From CAZEIW01 sp964512305 (lineage in GTDB: Bacteria > Pseudomonadota > Gammaproteobacteria > Burkholderiales > Burkholderiaceae_F), in NCBI GenBank assembly GCA_964512305.1, contig CAZEIW010000038.1, positions 1 to 13,225 on the forward strand: a stretch of 13,225 nt of DNA. Direction: 5' to 3'. The notes beneath the pieces are model-generated. The model was not told the DNA's origin. It did no database searches and worked only from the letters and a program-made list of their open reading frames with translations. Below, piece by piece: positions 1-5,990 of this stretch (positions are counted from its first letter, which is position 1; the number at the start of each line of letters is the position of its first letter). Position numbers and translations under genes: made by a program.

Positions 1-645
1 GCCCACCTGCTCGAGGTCGGCGAGAACGACCTCGAGTGGGAGATCGACCGCTTCAAGGTCAAAGGCAACGACCAGCGCTTCAAGACGATGAAGGACATCG
101 CCTGGGCCGCGTACCACCAGGCGCCGCCCGGGCTCGAGCCCGGACTGGAGGCGGTCCACTACTACGACCCGCCGAACTTCACGTTCCCGTTCGGCGCCTA
201 CCTTTGCGTGCTCGACATCGACCGCCACACCGGCGAGACCAAGGTGCGCCGTTTCTACGCGCTGGACGACTGCGGCACCCGGATCAACCCGATGGTGATC
301 GAGGGGCAGATCCACGGCGGCCTGACCGAGGGCTTCGCGGTGGCGATGGGCCAGCAGATGCCGTTCGACGCGCAGGGCAACCTGCTCGGCAACACGCTGA
401 TGGACTACTTCCTGCCGACGGCGGTCGAAACGCCCAAGTGGGAGACCGACTACACCGTCACGCCCTCGCCGCACCATCCCATCGGGGCCAAGGGCGTCGC
501 CGAGTCGCCGCACGTGGGCTCGATCCCGTGCTTCACCAACGCGATGGTCGACGCGTTCTCGCACCTCGGCGTCACTCACATGACGATGCCTCACACGTCG
601 TGGCGGGTCTGGCAGCAGTTGAAGGCCAGCGGCGCGGCCCTCTGA
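1..645 (+). CDS. coxL: Aerobic carbon monoxide dehydrogenase large (molybdenum) subunit, C-terminal part
   Basis: The reading frame is open from the first base; the last 214 codons of the gene are present, with the stop at 643-645. CoxL oxidises CO to CO2 at a Mo-Cu centre bound to molybdopterin cytosine dinucleotide and works with CoxM (FAD) and CoxS (2Fe-2S), which are not in the window. Seen here: the xanthine-oxidase-family stretch DDCGTRINPMVIEGQIHGG (visible residues 89-107) and the segment GAKGVAESPHVGS, whose Glu (bases 502-504) corresponds to the conserved active-site glutamate of the family. The wording of this C-terminus matches, from memory, form I CO dehydrogenases rather than generic xanthine dehydrogenases. 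The diagnostic form I active-site loop (AYxCSFR) lies upstream of the window, so the form I call is strong but not proved here. coxG follows after 18 bp. Confidence 0.93.
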   Translation, partial: AHLLEVGENDLEWEIDRFKVKGNDQRFKTMKDIAWAAYHQAPPGLEPGLEAVHYYDPPNFTFPFGAYLCVLDIDRHTGETKVRRFYALDDCGTRINPMVIEGQIHGGLTEGFAVAMGQQMPFDAQGNLLGNTLMDYFLPTAVETPKWETDYTVTPSPHHPIGAKGVAESPHVGSIPCFTNAMVDAFSHLGVTHMTMPHTSWRVWQQLKASGAAL

Positions 646-663
646 GGCGGATCCGGGAACGCG

Positions 664-1248
664 ATGGAAGTCAGACTCGACAAGCGCTACCCGGTCGAAG
701 CCGACGCCGGGCGCGCGTGGTTCGTGCTGAGCGACATCCGCGCCGTCGCGGGCTGCATGCCCGGCGCGGAGATCACCGAACAGACGGGGCCCGCCCACTA
801 CAAGGGCACGGTGAAGGTCAAGGTCGGCCCGGTCAGCACGATGTTCAACGGCGACATCGACGTGCTGGAGGTCGACCCGGCCGCGCGCCGGATCCGACTG
901 AGCGCGAAAGGCTCCGAAAGAGGCGGCTCGACCGCGACCATGGATCTCACGGCGTCGCTCGAACCCGACGGGGCGGAGCGTTCGACGCTGGTCGGCTCGT
1001 CGGCCGTCGTCGTGAGCGGTAAGCTGGCGCAGTTCGGGGGCCGTCTGATGGGGCAGGTTTCCGACATGATCCTGGCGCAGTTCGCCGCCAACTTCGCGTC
1101 CGCCGCGGCCGCGCAGCCGGGGCCGACCGTGGCGACCGCGGCACCGGCCGCCGGCGCGCAGAAGGGCAAGGAGCTCAATGCGCTCGCGATCTTCTGGGGC
1201 TTGGTCAAGCGTTGGCTGGTTGGACTGTTCGGCCGCCAGGCTCACTAA
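664..1248 (+). CDS. coxG: CoxG, SRPBCC-fold CODH membrane-association / quinone-handling protein
   Basis: The protein has 194 residues. Residues 1-145 have the pattern of the CoxG/SRPBCC ligand-binding fold (MEVRLDKRYPVEADAGRAW at the start, GCMPGAEITE at 30-39, YKGTVKVKVGPVS at 46-58). An Ala/Pro/Gly-rich linker (about 147-168) leads to a hydrophobic, amphipathic end (LNALAIFWGLVKRWLVGLFG, 171-190) suited to membrane binding. In the family, CoxG attaches CODH to the cytoplasmic membrane, and recent work on mycobacterial CoxG indicates that it carries quinone between membrane and enzyme. Here it sits directly after coxL, before the maturation genes, which fits a role with the enzyme itself. 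The ATG at 664 gives the canonical N-terminus. The tail could be either a peripheral amphipathic helix or a short anchor; the sequence does not decide this. Confidence 0.9.
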   Translation: MEVRLDKRYPVEADAGRAWFVLSDIRAVAGCMPGAEITEQTGPAHYKGTVKVKVGPVSTMFNGDIDVLEVDPAARRIRLSAKGSERGGSTATMDLTASLEPDGAERSTLVGSSAVVVSGKLAQFGGRLMGQVSDMILAQFAANFASAAAAQPGPTVATAAPAAGAQKGKELNALAIFWGLVKRWLVGLFGRQAH

Positions 1249-1283
1249 GGTGTGACGTTGCAGGACGCCCGCTCCCGGAAACT

Positions 1284-1322
1284 CCCCTCTCCCGCTTGCG
1301 GGAGAGGGGCCGGGGGTGAGGG
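1284..1322 (+). repeat. GC-rich palindromic repeat, copy A (39 bp)
   Basis: A perfect 12-bp inverted repeat (CCCCTCTCCCGC / GCGGGAGAGGGG, TT loop, 1284-1309) is followed by the tail CCGGGGGTGAGGG (1310-1322). It is identical over 39 bp to the copy at 10237-10275 and forms an inverted pair with copy B. It lies in the coxG-coxD gap and could form a strong hairpin in RNA. There is no T-run, so a rho-independent terminator is not indicated. REP-like elements of this type are common between genes in GC-rich proteobacteria. Confidence 0.9.
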
Positions 1323-1347
1323 GGACCGCCTGAGGCTCCGCTGCGCA

Positions 1348-1386
1348 CCCTCACCCCTGCCCCTCTCCCGCGCGGCGGGAGAGGGG
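1348..1386 (-). repeat. GC-rich palindromic repeat, copy B, abutting the coxD start
   Basis: This is the same element as copy A in opposite orientation: tail CCCTCACCCCTG (1348-1359), then CCCCTCTCCCGC (1360-1371), loop GCG, then GCGGGAGAGGGG (1375-1386). A and B face each other tail-to-tail across about 25 bp, so the whole 1284-1386 region can also fold as one long stem. The right arm ends 8 bases before the coxD ATG. Confidence 0.88.
1377..1386 (+). promoter_or_regulatory. Probable coxD ribosome-binding site inside a repeat hairpin arm
   Basis: GGGAGAGGGG is the only purine-rich Shine-Dalgarno-like stretch before the coxD ATG at 1395, with 8-base spacing. It is the right arm of the copy B palindrome, so in mRNA it can pair with CCCCTCTCCCGC at 1360-1371. 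Its use as the RBS is inferred from position and composition. Confidence 0.5.
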
Positions 1387-1394
1387 ACTGCGCG

Positions 1395-2321
1395 ATGAGC
1401 GCGCAGCAGGCCGACAGGCAGGCGAAGGCAGGGCAGGCGCCCGACGAGCCGGCGCTGGCCGAGGCGCTGCGCGCGGCCGGTTACGTCGCCGACGGCGGGC
1501 TGGTGACCACGCTCTGGTTCGCGCAGGCGCTCGAGCGCCCGCTGCTCCTGGAGGGCGACGCGGGCGTCGGCAAGACGGCCGTGGCCGGGGCGCTCGCGTC
1601 CGCGCTCGGCCGGCGCCTGATCCGGCTGCAGTGCTACGAGGGTCTCGACCTCTCGCAGGCCGCCTACGAATGGAACTACGCGCGCCAGCTGCTCGCGATC
1701 AGGCTGCACGAACACGGCGGAAGCGTCGCCGAAAGCGACCTTTTCACGCGCGAATACCTGCTCGAGCGCCCGCTGCTCACTGCGCTCACCAGCGAACGCC
1801 CCGCGGTGCTGCTGATCGACGAGATCGATCGGGCCGACGAGGCCTTCGAGGCCTACCTGCTGGAGGCGCTCGCCGACTGGCGCATATCGATTCCCGAGCT
1901 CGGCGCGGTTCACGCGCGGCATGTGCCGCTGGTCGTGCTGACCAGCAACGGGACGCGCGATCTCGCCGACGCGCTGCGGCGGCGCTGCCTGTACTACTAC
2001 GTCGACTACCCCACGCTCGAGCGCGAGATCGAGATCGTGCGCGTGACGCTGCCGGACGCCGCCGCGCGCCTGGTGGAAGAGGCGGTGGGCTTCGTGCAGC
2101 GCCTGCGCCGGCAGGATCTGCAGAAGACGCCCGGCATCGCGGAGACGCTCGACTGGGTGCGAGCGCTTCACAAGCTGGAGCTCAAGGCGCTGCCGGAGGA
2201 TCCCGACACGGTCCTGCGCACGCTGGCCTGCCTGCTCAAGACGCGCGACGACCGCTTCCAGATCGATGGGGAGCGCGTGCGGCGCATGATCGAGGGGCGG
2301 CCCGCTGCCGACCCTCGCTAG
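1395..2321 (+). CDS. coxD: CoxD, MoxR-family AAA+ ATPase for CODH active-site maturation
   Basis: The protein has 308 residues. It carries Walker A GDAGVGKT (54-61), Walker B VLLIDEID (138-145), a sensor-1-like stretch LTSNGTRDL (182-190) and an arginine-finger-like RRR (195-197). The motif TPGIAETLDW (245-254) is typical of MoxR ATPases that pair with VWA proteins. In Oligotropha CODH, CoxD is required to build the sulfur- and copper-containing CuSMo centre on the already folded enzyme; the same job is inferred here from synteny with coxL, coxE and coxF. The stop is 2 bp before the coxE ATG, so the two are almost certainly co-translated. The ATG at 1395 is chosen because it leaves about 28 residues before the conserved AAGYVADGGL; no later ATG keeps the ATPase domain. 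Confidence 0.93.
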   Translation: MSAQQADRQAKAGQAPDEPALAEALRAAGYVADGGLVTTLWFAQALERPLLLEGDAGVGKTAVAGALASALGRRLIRLQCYEGLDLSQAAYEWNYARQLLAIRLHEHGGSVAESDLFTREYLLERPLLTALTSERPAVLLIDEIDRADEAFEAYLLEALADWRISIPELGAVHARHVPLVVLTSNGTRDLADALRRRCLYYYVDYPTLEREIEIVRVTLPDAAARLVEEAVGFVQRLRRQDLQKTPGIAETLDWVRALHKLELKALPEDPDTVLRTLACLLKTRDDRFQIDGERVRRMIEGRPAADPR

Positions 2322-2323
2322 GC

Positions 2324-3481
2324 ATGGCCACGCACGCGAGACCTCTGGAGGCGATCGCCGGCTTTGCCGCGCACCTGCGCGCCAACGGGGTTGCGGTGGG
2401 GATCGCCGAGCAGCTCGCCATGGTGCAGGCCGCGCTCGCCGTGGATGCCGCCGCGCCGCGCCGCCTGCGCGCAGGCTGGCGCTCCATCGTCTGTCACGGC
2501 GCCACCGACTGGCGCCGGTACCCGGAGCTCTTCGACGCCTACTGGTTCGCGAGCCGGCGCAGGGGCGTCGCGCGCATCGGCACCCTCGCGCCCGCGCGGC
2601 GCGACCTGCGCCAGCTGGTTTCCGACCTGCAGGCGTCGATCGCTGCGGATGCCGGCGCGCCCAAAGCTGCCGGCGACGTCGCGCTGACGGACACCGCGGC
2701 GGGCCAGTCCGGCGAGCCGGCACGCGAGCACGCCCAGGGCGGCGCGAGCCGCGTCGAGTCGCCGGCCGAGCGGGACTTCGGCCGCTGGCTGCCGCAGGAC
2801 ATGGGCCGCCTCGAGCGCATCGTCGAGGCGATCGCGCAGCGCCTGCGCCGCCGCCTGCTGCGCCGGATGAGGCACGACGCGCGGGGCCGCCGCCTCGACG
2901 TGCGCCGCACGCTGCGCGCCAGCCTGCGCACCGGCGGCGAGCCGTTCGCGCCGGCCTGGCGGCGGAACCGGCGCGAGCGGCCGCAGGTCTTCCTGCTGGT
3001 CGACGTCAGCCGTTCGATGGAGACGTACGCGCAGCTGTTCCTGCGCATCGCGCGGGCCTTCGTCGACGTCGTCGATGCGCGCGTGTACGTGTTCCACACC
3101 CGCCTGGCCGACGTCACCTCGCTGCTGCGGCGCGACTCGGCCAAGACGCAGGACAGGATCCACGCGGTCACGGCCGGCTTCGGCGGCGGAACGCGGATCG
3201 CGGCCAGCATCGGGGAGTTCGTCGACCGGCACGCCCGGCGCGGCCTGTCGCGCAGCGCGCGCCTGCTGATCCTGTCGGACGGGTTCGACAGCGATCCGCC
3301 CGACGAGCTGCAGCGCCAGCTCGGGCGCGCGGCACGCCGCGGCGCGCGAATCTACTGGCTGCACCCGACGCGCGAGGCGCCGCAATCGGCCGCGCTCGCG
3401 CCATGCCGCGAACTGATCGACGCCTTTGCGCCGGTCTACAACCTCGACAGCCTCGCGCGGCTGCGCGAGCTCGTGGAATAG
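2324..3481 (+). CDS. coxE: CoxE, VWA-domain CODH maturation protein
   Basis: The protein has 385 residues. The N-terminal half (about 1-220) is the CoxE-type helical region, with a low-complexity Ala/Gly/Asp stretch at about 105-150 and a very Arg-rich stretch at about 173-220. A von Willebrand factor A domain occupies about 220-385. Its MIDAS metal site is complete: D227-x-S229-x-S231 (DVSRS), T290 in GFGGGT, and D319 in LILSDG. In the family, CoxE is the VWA partner of the MoxR ATPase CoxD, and the pair inserts sulfur and copper into CODH. The start overlaps no other gene and lies 2 bp after the coxD stop. coxF begins 3 bp after its stop, continuing the same transcription unit. Confidence 0.93.
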   Translation: MATHARPLEAIAGFAAHLRANGVAVGIAEQLAMVQAALAVDAAAPRRLRAGWRSIVCHGATDWRRYPELFDAYWFASRRRGVARIGTLAPARRDLRQLVSDLQASIAADAGAPKAAGDVALTDTAAGQSGEPAREHAQGGASRVESPAERDFGRWLPQDMGRLERIVEAIAQRLRRRLLRRMRHDARGRRLDVRRTLRASLRTGGEPFAPAWRRNRRERPQVFLLVDVSRSMETYAQLFLRIARAFVDVVDARVYVFHTRLADVTSLLRRDSAKTQDRIHAVTAGFGGGTRIAASIGEFVDRHARRGLSRSARLLILSDGFDSDPPDELQRQLGRAARRGARIYWLHPTREAPQSAALAPCRELIDAFAPVYNLDSLARLRELVE

Positions 3482-3484
3482 GAG

Positions 3485-4576
3485 ATGGCGATGGACCAGG
3501 CGACGAATCTCAGCAATCCGATCGCGACCGCCGCGCGCCTGCAGGAATCCGGCGTCGCGTTTGCGCTGGTGACCGTGGTCCGCGCCGAAGCGCCCGCCTC
3601 GGCGCATCCCGGCGACAAGGCGGTCGTGACCGCGGACGGGTCGATCCACGGCTGGGTCGGGGGCGGCTGCGCCCAACCGGTGGTCGAAAAGACCGTGCGG
3701 CAGGCGCTGGCCGACGGCAGGGCGCGGCTGGTGAGGATCTCGCCCTCCCAGGCAGGCGAGCGAGACCTGGGCGAGGTGCTCGAGTTCGGCATGGCATGCC
3801 ATTCGGGCGGCACGCTGGAGCTCTTCATCGATCCCGTGCTGCCGCACCCGCAGCTGCTCGTGTTCGGCGACTCGCCGGTCGCGCACGCGCTCGCGCGCCT
3901 CGGCCCCCATGTCGGATTCGCGGTGACGGTCGCGGCTTACGGCGCGCACGGCGCCGATTTCCCGTCCGCCCGGCGCGTTTTCGACACCGACGATGCGGAG
4001 CACCTGGGCGCGCAGCCGGTGCGGGGCGCCTACGTGGTCGTCGCGACCCAGGGGCGGCGCGACCTGCAGGCCTTGCGCGCGGCGCTGGCGCTCGACGCGC
4101 GCCTGATCTCGTTCGTCGCCAGCGCACGCAAGGCGTCCGTGCTGAAGGAATCCCTGCGCGCGGCCGGCGCCGACCGCGCCGCGGTCGATTCGATCGCCGC
4201 GCCGGCCGGCTATCCGATCGCGGCCTCCACGCCGGAGGAAATCGCGCTGTCGATCCTCGCCGCGCTGGTCGCCCATCGCCGCGGCACGACCTCCGCGAGC
4301 GCCGGCACGCCGCGGGACGAGGCCGGAGCGGGGTCCGAGGCGTCGGCGCACGCGGCTTCCGGCGTTGCGGCAGGGGCGGCGCCGTGGGCCGCTTCGATCA
4401 GCCGCGCGCGGACCGCCGCGCCGGCGGCGGGCGACAGCGGGGGCTGCTGCCACGCGGCCGCCGCGCAATCGCGCGCGCCCGCGGAATTGGACGCGGGATT
4501 GGACTCGAAATCGGACGCGAAGGCGAGCGCCGAGGCGAAACCTTCCGGCGGTCACGGTTCGTGCTGCGGGGGCTGA
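3485..4576 (+). CDS. coxF: CoxF, XdhC-family molybdenum-cofactor insertion factor with extended Cys-bearing tail
   Basis: The protein has 363 residues. Residues about 8-115 form the XdhC/CoxI domain (PASAHPGDKAVVTADG at 37-52, VGGGCAQPVVEK at 58-69 with C62, and MACHSGGT at 103-110 with C105). Residues about 122-262 are a Rossmann-like XdhC C-terminal domain. XdhC proteins bind the Mo cofactor, promote its sulfuration and deliver it to xanthine-dehydrogenase-family enzymes; here the client would be CoxL. Odd: a further tail of about 97 residues (267-363) is Ala-rich, contains GGCCHA (C321, C322, H323) and ends HGSCCGG (C360, C361). Three imperfect 12-bp tandem repeats (4486-4521) encode part of it. 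The mocA start is 1 bp after the stop. An upstream AGGAG overlaps the coxE stop; an alternative start two codons later is possible. Confidence 0.9.
   Translation: MAMDQATNLSNPIATAARLQESGVAFALVTVVRAEAPASAHPGDKAVVTADGSIHGWVGGGCAQPVVEKTVRQALADGRARLVRISPSQAGERDLGEVLEFGMACHSGGTLELFIDPVLPHPQLLVFGDSPVAHALARLGPHVGFAVTVAAYGAHGADFPSARRVFDTDDAEHLGAQPVRGAYVVVATQGRRDLQALRAALALDARLISFVASARKASVLKESLRAAGADRAAVDSIAAPAGYPIAASTPEEIALSILAALVAHRRGTTSASAGTPRDEAGAGSEASAHAASGVAAGAAPWAASISRARTAAPAAGDSGGCCHAAAAQSRAPAELDAGLDSKSDAKASAEAKPSGGHGSCCGG
4486..4521 (+). repeat. Three imperfect 12-bp tandem repeats in the coxF tail
   Basis: ATTGGACGCGGG, ATTGGACTCGAA and ATCGGACGCGAA follow one another in frame and encode repeated Leu/Ser-Asp-Ala/Ser-Gly/Lys units between the two Cys-Cys motifs. 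This suggests the linker grew by slippage duplication. Confidence 0.75.
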
Positions 4577-4577
4577 C

Positions 4578-5288
4578 ATGGGATGCCTGCTGAAAGGGGG
4601 CGGCGGCCTCTATTCGAGGCTGGTTCTCGGCGCGGTCCTGCTGGCCGCGGGGGAAGCGAAGCGCATGGGGGGCCGTCCGAAGCCGCTGCTGCAACTCGCG
4701 GGCGTGCCGCTGATCCGGCGCAGCCTGATCGCGCTGTCGGGCGCGGGCGTCGACGAGCTGGTCGTCGTCCTCGGTCATCGCGCCGACGAGATCGAGCCGG
4801 CCGTGAGCGAATTCCCCGTCACCGTGGTGCGCAATCCGCGCTACGCCGAAGGCCAGATGTCCTCGGTGCGCGCCGGGCTGGACGCGCTCGCCGGCAAGCT
4901 CGATGCGATCGTGATCGCGCTGGCCGACCAGCCGCTGGTCAATGCCGACGACGTCGCAGCGCTGATAGGCGCCTACAAGAAGCGCGCCGAGGGGCGGTCG
5001 ATCGTCGTGCCCTACGTCGCGGGCGAGCGCGCCAATCCGATCGTGTTCGACGCCGCGCTGCGCGACGAGATCGTCCTCGACGGCGTCGATTTCGGCTGCC
5101 GCCAGTGGATCGAGCGCCATCCCGATCGGATCGAACGCCTCGACACGGCGAACCTCCACTACCGTTGCGATGTCGACACGCCGGAGGACGTGCGGATGTT
5201 CGAGCGGCGCTACGGCCATCCGCTGCGCTGGCCGGCCGGCATCGAAGCGCGTGAAGATGAATCGGCTTGCGGCCGCGTCGCCGTCTGA
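4578..5288 (+). CDS. mocA: MocA-like molybdenum cofactor cytidylyltransferase
   Basis: The protein has 236 residues and belongs to the MobA-like nucleotidyltransferase family. The nucleotide-binding signature LLAAGEAKRMGGRPKPLL spans about 21-38 (K35 is the conserved lysine). The metal-binding ADQP is at 116-119, and the C-terminal CDVDTPED is at 197-204. MocA transfers CMP from CTP to Mo-molybdopterin, making the MCD cofactor used by CO dehydrogenase and other xanthine-oxidase-family enzymes. Its place in a cox cluster favours cytidylyl- over guanylyl-transfer (MobA), although the fold alone does not separate the two. The ATG at 4578 lies 1 bp after the coxF stop, with GGGGG upstream as a weak RBS; the reading frame stays open further upstream, but that part is shadow of coxF. 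Its 3' end overlaps the next gene by 32 bp. Confidence 0.85.
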   Translation: MGCLLKGGGGLYSRLVLGAVLLAAGEAKRMGGRPKPLLQLAGVPLIRRSLIALSGAGVDELVVVLGHRADEIEPAVSEFPVTVVRNPRYAEGQMSSVRAGLDALAGKLDAIVIALADQPLVNADDVAALIGAYKKRAEGRSIVVPYVAGERANPIVFDAALRDEIVLDGVDFGCRQWIERHPDRIERLDTANLHYRCDVDTPEDVRMFERRYGHPLRWPAGIEAREDESACGRVAV

Positions 5289-5868
5289 ACCCTCGTCGGG
5301 CCACGCGGCGGGGGCCCCGCTCGCGCTTTCCGCGCGGGGGTGCGCGTGGGCCGTGCTGCCCGGATGCGCGGGAATGGCGGTCGGCCTGCTGCTGGACGCG
5401 AGGTCCGGGGGCCTCGTGCAGATGCTCAGCCAGTGCCGCACCGCCGCGCCGGGCACCTTCGGCGGCGTGCTCGCCTCCCTCGCGCAGATGCCGCTCACCT
5501 GCTTCGGGATGTTCGTCGGCTGCCAGTGCGGCGCGTGGGTCCGGGGTGGGTCGCCGACGGGTCGCGCGACGCGACGGACGGCCTGGCTCGCGTCGCAGGC
5601 CCTGCCGCGGACGCTTTGGATGCTCGCCGGCATGGCGCTTGGACATTACGCCGCGATCGCATGGGCGGCGGAACTGCCGGCCGCGGCGTTCACTCTTGCG
5701 GTCATGGTCCTGATGTCGGCCGGGATGGCGCTTGGCGCGATCGCGAACTGCGCCTTGGCGCGGGCGACGCGAGCCCTGCCGGCCGGCGGCTGCGGAGCGC
5801 CCCTACGGGAACTGCGCAAGCCGGCTCCGGCCGATCGCAGGAGTCGGCCGGCCTCCGGTGTTTTGTAA
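5257..5868 (+). CDS. Unrecognised four-helix membrane protein ending the cox maturation run
   Basis: The protein has 203 residues; no family was recognised. Four hydrophobic segments are visible at about 29-47, 68-88, 118-138 and 143-167, and the C-terminal 30 or so residues are Arg/Pro-rich. Each segment holds a G-M-x-x-G motif: CAGMAVG (37-43), CFGMFVG (82-88), LAGMALG (123-129) and SAGMALG (154-160). Cys and His are also concentrated in or beside the helices (C29, C37, C60, C82, C89, C91, H130, C165). The start overlaps the end of mocA by 32 bp, which suggests translational coupling, so it is probably made together with CoxD/E/F. Metal (copper or molybdate) handling or membrane attachment are possible roles; both are guesses from composition and context. 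The start is uncertain because no strong RBS is visible. Confidence 0.75.
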   Translation: MNRLAAASPSEPSSGHAAGAPLALSARGCAWAVLPGCAGMAVGLLLDARSGGLVQMLSQCRTAAPGTFGGVLASLAQMPLTCFGMFVGCQCGAWVRGGSPTGRATRRTAWLASQALPRTLWMLAGMALGHYAAIAWAAELPAAAFTLAVMVLMSAGMALGAIANCALARATRALPAGGCGAPLRELRKPAPADRRSRPASGVL

Positions 5869-5942
5869 GTACTTCAGCGAGTCGCGCGCCGGGTAGGCAG
5901 CGCGTAGCATCCGCCGCCACCGAAGTCGTCCAGTTTCGTTCC

Positions 5943-5955
5943 GGGCGGTCCGCCC
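5943..5955. other. Short GC hairpin in the gap after the cox run
   Basis: GGGCGG-T-CCGCCC is self-complementary and lies in the 122-bp gap between the membrane-protein gene and the secreted amidase. It has no T-run, so it is at best a weak or Rho-assisted stop for the upstream genes. Confidence 0.2.
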
Positions 5956-5977
5956 ATTGCGCAAAGATCGATGCGCC

Positions 5978-5985
5978 AAGGAGGA
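5978..5985 (+). promoter_or_regulatory. Strong ribosome-binding site of the secreted amidase
   Basis: AAGGAGGA is a near-perfect Shine-Dalgarno sequence, 5 bases before ATG 5991 and 8 bases before ATG 5994. It fixes the start to this ATG pair and excludes the long open frame extending upstream. Confidence 0.8.
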
Positions 5986-5990
5986 ACGAC

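Noticed and set aside
1245..2723. Open frame of 492 codons on the - strand
   Set aside because: Antisense to coxD and the start of coxE; composition typical of shadow frames, and its end runs through the palindromic repeats.
4365..4577. Upstream extension of the mocA frame
   Set aside because: The extra 71 residues are Arg/Pro-rich and overlap the end of coxF; the ATG at 4578 directly after the coxF stop gives the normal family start.
2318..4579. Long open frame of 753 codons on the - strand
   Set aside because: It lies antisense to coxE and coxF, which have clear domains. It is rich in Arg/Ala/Gly/Pro with no recognisable motif, as expected for a stop-poor shadow frame in very GC-rich DNA.
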